53,250 nt of DNA from Ignavibacteria bacterium (lineage in GTDB: Bacteria; Bacteroidota; Ignavibacteria; Ch128b). Position 1 is the stretch's first letter. The number at the start of each line of letters is the position of its first letter. Position numbers and translations under genes: made by a program. Below, piece after piece: positions 15,954 through 24,805 of the stretch. The stretch spans positions 1 through 53,250 of the forward strand of contig JAOAHM010000059.1 of assembly GCA_026415235.1 (NCBI GenBank), given 5' to 3'. The notes beneath the pieces are model-generated. The model was not told the DNA's origin. It made no database searches and saw nothing but the letters and a program-made list of their open reading frames with translations.

Positions 15954-16652
15954 TTAATCGGCATTAGTTAAAGAATAAACCTCATCCAATCTCCTAGCAC
16001 CAACAAATCTTCTGTCATAGTAACCTGATGCCATGGAGCTTACAATCACACCATATTTTGTTGAAGCATGAACAAAATAATTATCCCAAAGATAAATCCC
16101 TACATGTCCAGGATTTTGTCTTCTACGGGTATTGAAAAAAACTAAGTCACCAAATTGCAAATCTTTTCTTGAAACCGGATAACCCAACTTTACCTGTTCG
16201 AGCGTAGAGCGTGGTAATTCAATATTCAGAGATTCCTGAAAGATTAACCTGGTGAAAGCACTGCAATCAATACCTTTCCTTGAAGTTCCACCAAACTTGT
16301 ATGGTGTTCCTAAATATGAAATAATAGTCATCAAAAATTTTTCATAATTAGTAGGGATACTATTGTTTGTGTCTATATTTCCGTACCGTGCAAAAAAATC
16401 GGTGATGTTTTCAATTGGTTTAACTTCTTCTTCTGAAGAAATGATTTCTCTAAGTTCTTCTTCTGTAAATTCAAGGTCAGTTGCAAAACGAAGAGTTGTG
16501 TCAGATTGAGTGTTAATTGCTCGAGATATTCGTAGAGAATCAACAAAAAATGGCTTGCCATTACCGTTCCCATTAGTTGAAGTAGCAAATCTTACTGGTC
16601 CATAGCAAGAAATGAAAACTATAGATAAGAAAAGTAGAATTATGTACCTCAA
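15954..16652 (-). CDS. NlpC/P60 cell-wall peptidase, probable lipoprotein
   Basis: A 232-aa exported endopeptidase, probably cutting gamma-D-glutamyl-diamino acid bonds in peptidoglycan stems. The N-terminus MRYIILLFLSIVFISC looks like a lipoprotein signal with lipidated Cys16, although Phe at -3 is not the standard lipobox residue. After a disordered linker (about 25-95) comes the NlpC/P60 domain with catalytic Cys130 (GIDCSAF), His183 (PGHVGIY) and His195 (FVHAS). The TTG start is backed by AAGGAG five bases upstream. It stands alone after the rpoD terminator. Confidence 0.88.
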   Translation of the reverse strand: MRYIILLFLSIVFISCYGPVRFATSTNGNGNGKPFFVDSLRISRAINTQSDTTLRFATDLEFTEEELREIISSEEEVKPIENITDFFARYGNIDTNNSIPTNYEKFLMTIISYLGTPYKFGGTSRKGIDCSAFTRLIFQESLNIELPRSTLEQVKLGYPVSRKDLQFGDLVFFNTRRRQNPGHVGIYLWDNYFVHASTKYGVIVSSMASGYYDRRFVGARRLDEVYSLTNAD

Positions 16653-16686
16653 ACTCTCTCCTTATTCATTTAAAATAAAAATAAGG

Positions 16687-16721
16687 CGTTCCAGATGAAT
16701 TTTAAAAACCCATCTGGAACG
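16687..16721 (-). terminator. Terminator of the rpoD operon
   Basis: CGTTCCAGATG (16687-16697) and CATCTGGAACG (16711-16721) form a perfect 11-bp stem. On the minus strand it is followed by CCTTATTTTTATTTT. It lies 22 bp after the rpoD stop. Confidence 0.85.
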
Positions 16722-16742
16722 AAATTTTGATCAAAATTAATT

Positions 16743-17600
16743 TTATCCTAAATAAGCTTTCAAAGCTTTACTTCTCGAAGCGTGTCTTAATCTTCGGATA
16801 GCTTTCTCTTTTATTTGTCTAACTCTTTCTCTGGTAAGATTGAATTTCTCACCAATCTCTTCAAGTGTGAGCGAGTGTTCGGAATTTAAACCAAAGTAAA
16901 GTCTAATGACTTCTGCTTCTCTTTCAGTTAATGTAGATAGAGCTCTTTCAATTTCTTGCTTTAATGATTCTTTCATTAAGCCGTGGTCAGGAGCTGGTTG
17001 TTGATCATTACTAATAACATCAAGCAATCGATTTTCTTCACCTGGTGCAAAAGGTGCATCAACTGAAACATGACGACCAGAAATTTTCAGAGTGTCTGCA
17101 ATTTCATTAATTGGAATATTTAATTCTTCTGACAATTCTTCAGCGCTTGGTTCTCTTTCAAATTCTTGTTCGAGGTTGCTGAATGCTTTACCAATTTTAT
17201 TTAAAGCTCCAACTCTATTCAATGGAAGTCGAACAATTCTTGATTGCTCGGCAAGAGCTTGCAAAATGGATTGACGAATCCACCAAACTGCGTAAGAGAT
17301 AAACTTAAAACCACGCGTCTCATCAAATCTCTTCGCAGCTTTAATTAAACCTAAATTACCTTCATTGATTAAATCACCAAGAGATAATCCTTGGTTTTGA
17401 TATTGTTTAGCAACGCTAACTACGAAACGTAAGTTAGCCTTGACCAGTTTTTCAAGAGCTTTTTGGTCTCCTTTTTTAATTCTTTGAGCTAACTCAATTT
17501 CCTCTTCAGAGGTTATCAAATCTACCTTACCAATTTCCTGCAAATATTTATCTAACGATTGGCTTTCACGATTTGTGTATTGTTTAGTGATTCTCACCAT
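16743..17600 (-). CDS. rpoD: Primary sigma factor RpoD (Bacteroidota-type, short)
   Basis: A 285-aa sigma-70. It lacks region 1.1 and the long non-conserved region. It starts near region 1.2 ([16 protein letters not shown]), then 2.1-2.4 ([40 protein letters not shown]), region 3 and region 4 ([27 protein letters not shown]). This compact form matches the housekeeping sigma factor of Bacteroidota, which reads a -33 TTTG / -7 TAnnTTTG promoter. Its position behind two microcompartment genes, 11 bp after the second, suggests at least partial co-transcription. Confidence 0.95.
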   Translation of the reverse strand: MVRITKQYTNRESQSLDKYLQEIGKVDLITSEEEIELAQRIKKGDQKALEKLVKANLRFVVSVAKQYQNQGLSLGDLINEGNLGLIKAAKRFDETRGFKFISYAVWWIRQSILQALAEQSRIVRLPLNRVGALNKIGKAFSNLEQEFEREPSAEELSEELNIPINEIADTLKISGRHVSVDAPFAPGEENRLLDVISNDQQPAPDHGLMKESLKQEIERALSTLTEREAEVIRLYFGLNSEHSLTLEEIGEKFNLTRERVRQIKEKAIRRLRHASRSKALKAYLG

Positions 17601-17611
17601 ATTTATCCCTT

Positions 17612-17884
17612 TTAATTTGTTTCTACATCTATTCTATCAATGATGCCCACAATTGAGGCATCAACAGGAGCCATATCAACAGGGAGTGGAATAACAGCTT
17701 CGGACGCAGTTATATACATAACAATTTCGCCCGGACCTGCGCCCACAGTATCAATTGCAACTATTGGCTCACCAACTTTTTCTAAGTTTGAATTTAATGG
17801 TTGAATAAATTGCATCTTTAACGATTGCAGGGCTGGATACTTCTTTGTCGCCCAAATTGTTCCAATTACTTTTGCAAAAAACAT
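17612..17884 (-). CDS. EutN/CcmL-type microcompartment vertex protein (second copy)
   Basis: A 90-aa BMC-P (pentameric vertex) shell protein. The hallmarks are the N-terminal [18 protein letters not shown] strand, [17 protein letters not shown] and the C-terminal [15 protein letters not shown]. Such pentamers cap the corners of protein-shelled organelles. It diverges from the adjacent paralogue (longer middle segment, ASEA instead of GSSAR), so the two may take different vertex roles. The ATG overlaps the stop of the upstream copy (TGATG). No hexameric shell gene is in the window. Confidence 0.93.
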   Translation of the reverse strand: MFFAKVIGTIWATKKYPALQSLKMQFIQPLNSNLEKVGEPIVAIDTVGAGPGEIVMYITASEAVIPLPVDMAPVDASIVGIIDRIDVETN

Positions 17885-18183
17885 CAGTTCTTTGCTGTCT
17901 CCAATTTTTCTTCTTTGATAACTATGTCTAACTTATCAACAATTGCCATGATTACTGCATCTATTGGTTTATTCTTGGTGAATGTGGTTTGTCTTGCTGA
18001 TGAACCAGTTGCAACTAAAACCACTTCACCTACACCTGCTCCAACACTATCAACTGCTATTACAAAATTTTTTGTATCAGAATAATCAAGATTAATCTGA
18101 CGAACAATTAAAAATTTAGCACCAACAAGATTTTCGTCTTTTCTTGTTGCCCATACTGTGCCAATTACTCTTCCTAAAATCAA
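17884..18183 (-). CDS. EutN/CcmL-type microcompartment vertex protein (first copy)
   Basis: A 99-aa BMC-P shell protein with the canonical pattern GRVIGTVWATRKDENLVGAK at the start, AVDSVGAGVGEVVLVATGSSAR in the middle and PIDAVIMAIVDKLD near the end, plus a short charged tail. It is 10 bp after the PIN toxin gene and overlaps the second vertex gene by one base. Its nearest metabolic neighbour is deoB, which hints at a sugar-phosphate or deoxyribose-type compartment, but the cargo enzymes are not here. Confidence 0.94.
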   Translation of the reverse strand: MILGRVIGTVWATRKDENLVGAKFLIVRQINLDYSDTKNFVIAVDSVGAGVGEVVLVATGSSARQTTFTKNKPIDAVIMAIVDKLDIVIKEEKLETAKN

Positions 18184-18193
18184 AGCTCTCCCC

Positions 18194-18580
18194 TCATTTG
18201 TTTACTTTAAAAAGTTTTACATTATTATAATTTAAATATTTTTCGTCATTAAAAGTAGCCAAAACCAGTTTATTCTGAATTGCCATCATAACAATAATTG
18301 CATCACGCAAGTTCCAATTTCGCTTTTGACTTTTATTGGTATTTATTATATCTGCAACTTTTTCAGCATATCTGCTATGAATACCTAAAACCTTAAAACT
18401 ATACAGCATCATATCAGCATAGATTTTATTCTCTATACCAGCAAACTCATAAACCTCAATTGCATTTATAACTGTTGTGAAACAATCATATTTTTTCATC
18501 AACTTTACGAGTATGGATTCCTTTTCGCTCGTAGTTAGATGATCAATAAGGATATCGGTATCAATTAATAACTGCTTCAT
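18194..18580 (-). CDS. PIN-domain ribonuclease (VapC-like toxin)
   Basis: A 128-aa PIN-fold protein, probably an Mg-dependent RNase. The acidic active site appears complete: Asp7 (LIDTDILID), Glu42 (INAIEVYEF), Asp93 (NLRDAIIV) and Asp112 (ATFNDEKY). The ATG overlaps the stop of the small upstream gene by 4 bp, the standard antitoxin-toxin arrangement. It is embedded between deoB and microcompartment genes on the same strand. Activity and target are inferred from the family. Confidence 0.85.
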   Translation of the reverse strand: MKQLLIDTDILIDHLTTSEKESILVKLMKKYDCFTTVINAIEVYEFAGIENKIYADMMLYSFKVLGIHSRYAEKVADIINTNKSQKRNWNLRDAIIVMMAIQNKLVLATFNDEKYLNYNNVKLFKVNK

Positions 18581-18825
18581 TTTTTGATTTTACCTGTGGA
18601 TTTTAATAGTCCAAGTGCAACTTCAGTTGGAATTTTTTGTGTATTTGCAACTTGCTCAACTGTTTTTTTTGAAATGTTTTCTCTCTTACAAATTTCATCC
18701 AAGTCTAAAATTATCTTCACTTTGAAAGTATTATAACCAGTTGATTTAAGAAATTCTAAATCTTCATCATCTAATAAGAGTGAATTACCTACTAACTTAA
18801 CTTTGAATTCTTTTTCTTGATTCAT
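18577..18825 (-). CDS. Putative antitoxin partner of the PIN toxin
   Basis: An 82-aa protein not recognised with certainty. The N-terminus (FKVKLVGNSLLLDDEDLEFL) could form a short beta/AbrB-like or ribbon element. The middle is acidic and helical, and ISKKTVEQVANTQKIPTEVALGLLK could be a helix-turn-helix. Size, position directly before the PIN gene and the 4-bp overlap support an antitoxin role. Its ATG also overlaps the deoB stop by 4 bp, so the module is translationally coupled to deoB. Confidence 0.6.
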   Translation of the reverse strand: MNQEKEFKVKLVGNSLLLDDEDLEFLKSTGYNTFKVKIILDLDEICKRENISKKTVEQVANTQKIPTEVALGLLKSTGKIKK

Positions 18826-19988
18826 ATTAATTCTTTATAAAAACTTTTTCCACTTAAATTATTTTCTAAACTGTAAAATTCACAAATGGTCTTCGCTAAA
18901 TCTGCAAAAGTTTCTCTAAGTCCTAAGTCAACACTTCTTTTGATATTTTTTCCATATACAAGCAGTGGGACTAATTCTCTTGTATGGTCGGTTCCAGGAA
19001 AAGTTGGGTCATTACCATGGTCAGCAGTGATAAAGAGGATATCATCATCTTTCATGGCATTAATTATTTCTGGAAGATAGTTATCAAATTCGAGTAAAGC
19101 TTTGTAAAATCCATTCACATCATTTCTATGACCATAGAGCATATCAAAATCAACAAGATTTGTCATAATGTATGAAGTGTCTTCTGATTTAATTTTCTCG
19201 ATCGTTTGAAGGATTCCATCAAGATTATCTTTTGTTTTGATTTGTTCATCAATATTACGATATGCATAAAGGTCGTTAATCTTGCCAATTCCAATTGTTT
19301 TGATATTGTTTTCTTTCAGCACATCGAAAATAATTTTTCCATTAGGTTCAAGAGCAAAATCTTTTCTTCGATGAGTTCTAACAAAATTTCCATTTGAACC
19401 TATGAATGGGCGTGCAATTATTCTACCAACAGCGTGTTCACCGACCATTACTCGCTCACGAGTAATTTTACAAATTTCATATAATCTTTCGATCGGGATA
19501 ATTTCTTCATGAGCTGCAATTTGAAAGACTGAATCTGCGCTAGTATATACAATTGGGTAACCTGTTTTTATATGTTCTTCTCCAAGTTCTTTAATTATTT
19601 CAGTACCTGATGCTGCTTTATTGCCTAAAATTCCTTTTAAGTTATTTTCAGATAAAAATTTTTGAATTATATCTTCAGGGAAACCATTCGGATATACAGG
19701 AAATTGTTTTTCTGAAATCAAACCACCCAATTCCCAGTGACCTGTTGTACTGTCTTTTCCTTTAGAAACTTCTTTCATCTTACCAAAAGAACCAATCACT
19801 TCTGTACTATTTGAGTTCAATTTGACAAGTCTCCCAAGTCCAAGTTTTTCAAGATTCGGAAGATTGATTCCACCCAAACTTTTAGCAATGTTACCAAGAG
19901 TATTGGAGCCTTCGTCATTATAAACTTTTGCATCAGGTGCATTTCCTATTCCGACACCGTCTAAAACAATTACAATTGCTTTACCCAT
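18822..19988 (-). CDS. deoB: Phosphopentomutase
   Basis: A 388-aa alkaline-phosphatase-superfamily mutase converting (deoxy)ribose 1-phosphate to 5-phosphate in nucleoside salvage and catabolism. Metal and phosphorylation motifs are present: VLDGVGIGNAPDA at the N-terminus, GKDSTTGHWE (phospho-Thr region), YTSADSVFQIAAHEE, and ADHGNDPTFPGTDHTRE near the C-terminus. It begins 10 bp after the GAF/GGDEF gene and overlaps the antitoxin gene. deoC or a nucleoside phosphorylase is not present here. Confidence 0.96.
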   Translation of the reverse strand: MGKAIVIVLDGVGIGNAPDAKVYNDEGSNTLGNIAKSLGGINLPNLEKLGLGRLVKLNSNSTEVIGSFGKMKEVSKGKDSTTGHWELGGLISEKQFPVYPNGFPEDIIQKFLSENNLKGILGNKAASGTEIIKELGEEHIKTGYPIVYTSADSVFQIAAHEEIIPIERLYEICKITRERVMVGEHAVGRIIARPFIGSNGNFVRTHRRKDFALEPNGKIIFDVLKENNIKTIGIGKINDLYAYRNIDEQIKTKDNLDGILQTIEKIKSEDTSYIMTNLVDFDMLYGHRNDVNGFYKALLEFDNYLPEIINAMKDDDILFITADHGNDPTFPGTDHTRELVPLLVYGKNIKRSVDLGLRETFADLAKTICEFYSLENNLSGKSFYKELI

Positions 19989-19998
19989 TGATACTCTC

Positions 19999-21834
19999 TT
20001 ATTTTAATGTTCTAATTTTTCCACCACCATCATTTATAGCTTTGCTTAAAGCTGTTTCAGCTGAATTGAAAAGCGTATCAGCATTAATTAATTTAATTCC
20101 ACCAGCGTATCCGATGCTAACACTAATACTAAACTCATCTTCATTATATTTAACAGGAGAACCAGAAATTTTCTGCAAGATTTTTTGACACCAAACATTA
20201 TCAGCAGTACTGTCTCTATTCATAAATAAAACACCAAACTTAAGATTTTCTAATCTTCCAACCATCATCAATTCTTCTGCTTCTTTCGTCAAATGAGTTG
20301 AAACATGCTTTGCAATTACAGGAATTATTTTTGAAGAATACTTTTTAACTAACTTATCAATTTTATCAACCGAAATTAGAGCAAGGCCTATATGCATGTT
20401 TGTTGTTTTGAATTTATTTAGCTCTTCCTGTACTCTCTTCTCAAAAGTTACTTTATTCATTAACTTAGTTTCTAAATCAATGCTCAAAAAATTCTCAAGT
20501 AATAAATTATTAAAAATAAAATCCAATTGATTAGCAAAATAATTCGAAATTTTTTCTATCAATCTAACATCTTCATCAGAATATATTTTCTTTTTCAAAC
20601 TTTCAAGAACCAAAGCCCCATGAATTTTTCCATTCGATGAAATTGGAACAATAATAATTGAACCTTTTATGTTCGATTGAACATTCTTCCTAAATAGAAA
20701 ATACTTACTACTACTCGAATCATCAATACGTATGCTTTTATTTTTCTCAAAAGAGTAACCAACCAAAGTTTCTGGACTAATATCAACTGGTAAGTTTTCG
20801 CCCATGTAATCAATTGATGTACGATTCACTAATTTTTTAAGAATGTAGGTACGTGCATTAATATCATACAAAACAACTCCAAAAACATCCCATTCTAAAA
20901 ACTTGTCGAGAACTACCATAATGTTTTGAATTAATTTCTTTTCATTTAACTCTGTAGATGAATTACCTATTAATTCTAAAATTGCATCGAGTTTCAAATT
21001 TGCCAATTCAATATTAAACTTTTCGTCATAAATGCTTAGAATAAGTGTAATCATTCTGACGAACTTACCTAATGTAAAAATTGTCTCAGGTCCAAAAGCA
21101 TCTTCACTTTTGCTATCAATTGCTAAAACTCCAATTACTTTTTCATTCAAAAAAACTGGTACAGCTGCAATTGATTTTATTCCAATTGGTTGAGAATAGT
21201 ATTTAATCAAATCACTTTCAACATTACTATTAATATTACAAGTATAATTTGGATTGCCTGATTTTATTACTCTACTAATGATATCATCACAAATTGTGTA
21301 TTTAATTTTTTGCAAATGATTTGCTTCAGACGAAAAGTTATGAAAGATGATTTGGTTCTTATCTCTTCTGTACCAGAAAAAAATTGCAGAGTGAGCTAAA
21401 AAAACATGTTTAATAACATCAAGAACTTTTTCAAGAATGAAGTTGAATTGTACTTCAACACTTGCACTACCAGGAATTGGTTCTAATGCAATTTTACGAT
21501 ACTCTTCATTCAAATCTTGTGGAATAAATTGAACAATTTTTTTATTAACTAAACTTTCTTGTAAATCATAATCTGTTAAAATTTTATCAGTAGGATCTTC
21601 GATAATTTTTTCTTCTTCAGAATTTTTATCTTCATTAGTCTCTTCTGGTTCAACTTTATTTAACTTTTGCTCTCGATCTGCCCCATTTCTTAAAAAAATT
21701 ATCAAACTAATGATTATTAATAAAACCCCTGTGAGAATAATTTTCACAATCAACAAATCAATGAGGAAAATGCTCACTACTAAAGCTGAGATAAGTAAAA
21801 ATATTGCTATCCTTTTCAAATTAAAGCGGTTCAA
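19999..21834 (-). CDS. Membrane-anchored GAF-GAF protein with degenerate GGDEF domain
   Basis: A 611-aa signalling protein. Two N-terminal transmembrane helices (about 8-48) are followed by an acidic linker (50-85), a GAF domain (about 125-275), a second GAF (about 290-445) and a GGDEF fold at the C-terminus. Where an active cyclase has GGDEF the sequence reads GRLENLKFGVLF (about 526-537), so catalysis is very unlikely. SIGYAGG and the preceding SISV strand are kept. It probably senses a small ligand and relays it through binding. TTG start overlaps the engB stop (TTGA), implying coupling. Confidence 0.82.
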   Translation of the reverse strand: MNRFNLKRIAIFLLISALVVSIFLIDLLIVKIILTGVLLIIISLIIFLRNGADREQKLNKVEPEETNEDKNSEEEKIIEDPTDKILTDYDLQESLVNKKIVQFIPQDLNEEYRKIALEPIPGSASVEVQFNFILEKVLDVIKHVFLAHSAIFFWYRRDKNQIIFHNFSSEANHLQKIKYTICDDIISRVIKSGNPNYTCNINSNVESDLIKYYSQPIGIKSIAAVPVFLNEKVIGVLAIDSKSEDAFGPETIFTLGKFVRMITLILSIYDEKFNIELANLKLDAILELIGNSSTELNEKKLIQNIMVVLDKFLEWDVFGVVLYDINARTYILKKLVNRTSIDYMGENLPVDISPETLVGYSFEKNKSIRIDDSSSSKYFLFRKNVQSNIKGSIIIVPISSNGKIHGALVLESLKKKIYSDEDVRLIEKISNYFANQLDFIFNNLLLENFLSIDLETKLMNKVTFEKRVQEELNKFKTTNMHIGLALISVDKIDKLVKKYSSKIIPVIAKHVSTHLTKEAEELMMVGRLENLKFGVLFMNRDSTADNVWCQKILQKISGSPVKYNEDEFSISVSIGYAGGIKLINADTLFNSAETALSKAINDGGGKIRTLK

Positions 21835-22439
21835 TCTTTTTTCTCTCTACTTTCAATGATTCTATTGATGATAAACGATTGAACTTCTCTTTTTCCTTCG
21901 CCTGTCTTTGCTGAAAAAAAGAAATAATCAAAACCGAAAGATTTAACCAACTTGTCTGCTTGATTTTTCAATTTCGATTTTTCTGATTGATTTAATTTAT
22001 CAACTTTTGTAAACAAAATGCAATAATCTAAACCAAGATTAGTTACATAATCCCTTGCGATTGTATCTAATTGAGTAAAAGGTACTCTTGAATCCATTAG
22101 ATGAAAAACTAAAATGATTTTTTTGCTTAATCTAAAGTAGTCTTGGATTAACTGAGAAAATCTGAAGCTATCCTCTTTACTTGTAGAAGCATAGCCAAAA
22201 CCTGGTAAATCAACTAAATAAAATTTTTCATCAACAACAAAAAAATTAATTGACCGTGTCTTACCCGGTTTTTGACTTACTTTTGCAAAATTTTTTTTAT
22301 TTAAAAGTTTATTAATCAAAGATGATTTGCCCACATTAGAACGACCCATAAAAACAATTTCTGGCAACATCTGCGTCTTTAATTGTTCGAGAGTATATAC
22401 CGTTCTTTCTAATCTCACATTTTCAAAATCAATTTTCAT
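21831..22439 (-). CDS. engB: Ribosome-biogenesis GTPase EngB (YsxC/YihA)
   Basis: A 202-aa TrmE-Era-like GTPase needed for 50S subunit assembly. G1 is GRSNVGKSSL, switch I KPGKTRSINFF, G3 DLPGFGYA, G4 FTKVDKL and G5 FFSAKTGEG. It is first in the minus-strand run leading to deoB and rpoD, and lies just after the terminator that ends the ribosomal supercluster. Confidence 0.95.
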   Translation of the reverse strand: MKIDFENVRLERTVYTLEQLKTQMLPEIVFMGRSNVGKSSLINKLLNKKNFAKVSQKPGKTRSINFFVVDEKFYLVDLPGFGYASTSKEDSFRFSQLIQDYFRLSKKIILVFHLMDSRVPFTQLDTIARDYVTNLGLDYCILFTKVDKLNQSEKSKLKNQADKLVKSFGFDYFFFSAKTGEGKREVQSFIINRIIESREKKD

Positions 22440-22481
22440 CTTTGCTTATCTAAATTAGAGTTAATTTGATCAATCTAAAAA

Positions 22482-22517
22482 TAAAAAAAGGAGTAGTTAG
22501 AAAATTCCAACTACTCC
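22482..22517 (-). terminator. Terminator of the ribosomal-protein supercluster
   Basis: GGAGTAGTT (22490-22498) pairs with AACTACTCC (22509-22517). On the minus strand the stem runs into TTTTTTTATTTTTAG. It lies 23 bp after the rplQ stop and closes the alpha operon. Confidence 0.9.
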
Positions 22518-22539
22518 TGAATCTTTCAAAATAAAAATT

Positions 22540-23133
22540 TTATTTTTGTTCTTTATCTGTTTCTGACTTTTGTTCAGATTCATTTTGATCTGAACTTTCG
22601 CTATCTGAAGTTGTTTCTTTAACTTCTTGTTCTGATTTTACATCTTCCGAGTGTTCAGTTTCAGAGGCTTCAGATTTTTTCTCTTCAGCTTTAGCTTTCG
22701 TTTTTTCTTCGGTTACTTTTTCAGTCGAAACGGTTTCGGCTTTTTCTTTCTTCTTTGTAACTTTTACTTCACCTTCATTATAATCAACCAATTCTAAAAT
22801 TGCTAAATCTGCGCCATCACCACGTCTTGCCCCAAGTTTAACTACTCGAGTATATCCACCTGGTCTTTGACCAACTTTTACAACAATTTCGTTAAATAAT
22901 TCTTTTAATACTTCCCGATCTTTAATAAATCTTGCAACATATCTTCTTGCTGGTATATCACCTTTTCTTGCCTTTGTTATTAATCGCTCAACAAAGATTC
23001 TTGCTTCCTTTGCTTTTGCAACAGTTGTTTTAATCTTTTTATGTCTAAACAAAGCAGTTGCAAGATTTACAAGCAAGGCTTTCTTGTGACTTGATGTTCT
23101 TTTTAATTTTCTACCTTTAACTGCGTGTCTCAT
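22540..23133 (-). CDS. rplQ: Ribosomal protein L17 with long acidic tail
   Basis: A 197-aa large-subunit protein. The first ~120 residues are canonical L17 (RHAVKGRKLKRTSSHKKALL; RPGGYTRVVKLGARRGDGA). The last ~75 residues are a low-complexity Glu/Lys/Ser/Thr tail (EKAETVSTEKVTEEKTKAKA and onward), probably disordered. Similar tails occur on L17 in the Bacteroidota group. It is the last gene of the alpha operon, 20 bp after rpoA. Confidence 0.96.
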   Translation of the reverse strand: MRHAVKGRKLKRTSSHKKALLVNLATALFRHKKIKTTVAKAKEARIFVERLITKARKGDIPARRYVARFIKDREVLKELFNEIVVKVGQRPGGYTRVVKLGARRGDGADLAILELVDYNEGEVKVTKKKEKAETVSTEKVTEEKTKAKAEEKKSEASETEHSEDVKSEQEVKETTSDSESSDQNESEQKSETDKEQK

Positions 23134-23153
23134 TTTTCAATTCCCGGTTATTA

Positions 23154-24134
23154 CTACTCGTTTTCTAAATATTTGTCTACATCCATACCAAATTGGAGAC
23201 CTAATTCCTGGATTTTCTCTTTTATTTCATCCAGAGATTTTCGTCCGAAATTTCTAAATCTAAGAAGCTCACTTTCTTCTCTTCGGACAAGGTCAGCAAC
23301 AGTTGTAATGTTTGCACCTCTAAGTGAGTTAGTTGCTCGAACTGAAAGTTCAAGTTCTTCAATCGATCTTTTAAGTATTTTTCGAATTCTTTCTTTTTCA
23401 GGATCTTTTTGTTTTTCAGCAGCTGATTTATCTTCAATTTTAAATGTAGTGAAGAATTCAAAATGTTCTCTTAAGATATTAGCTGCTGTTTTCAAACTCT
23501 CTTCAGGTGTGATTGACCCATCTGTTGTAACTTCAAGAGTCAATCTTTCGAGATTATCTCGATTTTCCCAACGAATAGTTTCAACAATGTAATTAACATT
23601 TTTAATTGGAGTATAGATAGCATCAATAGGAATAACGCCAATTGAAAATTCAGGGCTTTTATTCTCTTCTGCTGGAACATAACCAATTCCAAAACCAACC
23701 CACAGTTCCATGCTAAAGTTCGCAGATTTACCTAATGTTGCAATATGAGTTTCGGGATTAAGTACCTGAATATCTGGCGATTGTTTTTGAATTTCAGCAG
23801 CAGTGAATTCTCCTGGACCTTTTAACTTCAAAGATATTTTATTTACTCGGTCATTTAATAATTTTATTCTTACTTGTTTTAAATTCAAAATAATTTCTGT
23901 AACATCTTCGCGGACTCCTTCAATAGTGCTGTACTCGTGTAAAACATTATCAATCTTAATTGCTTTAAACGCATATCCTGGAATTGATGAAATTAAAACA
24001 CGGCGAAGTGCATTTCCTACAGTTGTGCCGTAACCTCTCTCAAGTGGTTGAATCACAAACTTCCCGTAACTTGATGAATAGGAGTCTTGATCCAATGTAA
24101 TCTTTTGTGGTAATTGCAATAATGATAAACTCAT
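23154..24134 (-). CDS. rpoA: RNA polymerase alpha subunit
   Basis: A 326-aa subunit. The N-terminal dimerisation domain (PLERGYGTTVGNALRRVLIS; VREDVTEIILNLK) is followed by a linker at about 235-250 and the C-terminal DNA/activator-binding domain (LELSVRATNSLRGANITTVADLV; LRFRNFGRKSLDEI). It scaffolds the enzyme and contacts UP elements. Usual place between rpsD and rplQ. Confidence 0.97.
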   Translation of the reverse strand: MSLSLLQLPQKITLDQDSYSSSYGKFVIQPLERGYGTTVGNALRRVLISSIPGYAFKAIKIDNVLHEYSTIEGVREDVTEIILNLKQVRIKLLNDRVNKISLKLKGPGEFTAAEIQKQSPDIQVLNPETHIATLGKSANFSMELWVGFGIGYVPAEENKSPEFSIGVIPIDAIYTPIKNVNYIVETIRWENRDNLERLTLEVTTDGSITPEESLKTAANILREHFEFFTTFKIEDKSAAEKQKDPEKERIRKILKRSIEELELSVRATNSLRGANITTVADLVRREESELLRFRNFGRKSLDEIKEKIQELGLQFGMDVDKYLENE

Positions 24135-24160
24135 CTCTCAACCTTTCCTAAGGTTATTGA

Positions 24161-24787
24161 TTATTTAGAATACAATTCTACAATTAACTGTTCATTCGCA
24201 TTTAATGGAATATCGGCTCTTTCAGGAATGTGTAAAAATGTTCCTGAGAGAGTTGCCTTATCAATTTGTAACCAAGGATAAGTACCTTCTTTAACTCTTT
24301 TCAAAGAGTTATGAATGATATCAAGAGTTTTGCTTTTCTCTTTAATTGAAACAACTTGACCTGGTTTTAATAAGTATGATGGAATGTCAACAATCTTACC
24401 ATCAACCAAGATGTGTCTATGACGAACTAATTGCCGAGCAGCTTTTCTTGATGGTGCAAAACCAAGTCGATAAACAACATTATCAAGTCTTCTTTCAAGA
24501 AGCTTAATCAAATTTTCACCTGTTCGACCTTTTTGCTTCAGTGCTTTTTCAAAATAGTTTTTGAATTGCCTTTCGAGAAGACCATAAATTCTTTTGACTT
24601 TCTGTTTTTCTCTTAACTGAATTCCATATTCGCTAATTTTAGTTCGTCGGGATGTGCCGTGTTGTCCCGGTGGATAATTTTTCTTCTCGAGAGGACATTT
24701 TTCAGTATAGCACTTAGTTCCTTTTAAGAACAACTTTTGTCTTTCTCTTCTGCATAATTTACAAACAGCGTCGTGATAAACTGCCAT
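24161..24787 (-). CDS. rpsD: Ribosomal protein S4 (zinc-binding form)
   Basis: A 208-aa primary 16S rRNA-binding protein of the 30S body. The N-terminus keeps four cysteines (CKLC at 10-13, then two more about 17 and 22 residues on, CYTEKC), so this is the zinc-containing C+ form. The S4 RNA-binding domain follows ([34 protein letters not shown]). It follows rpsK in the alpha operon. S4 is the translational regulator of this operon in many bacteria; that is not visible here. Confidence 0.97.
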   Translation of the reverse strand: MAVYHDAVCKLCRRERQKLFLKGTKCYTEKCPLEKKNYPPGQHGTSRRTKISEYGIQLREKQKVKRIYGLLERQFKNYFEKALKQKGRTGENLIKLLERRLDNVVYRLGFAPSRKAARQLVRHRHILVDGKIVDIPSYLLKPGQVVSIKEKSKTLDIIHNSLKRVKEGTYPWLQIDKATLSGTFLHIPERADIPLNANEQLIVELYSK

Positions 24788-24805
24788 TTACTTTTTCTCC
24801 AATAA

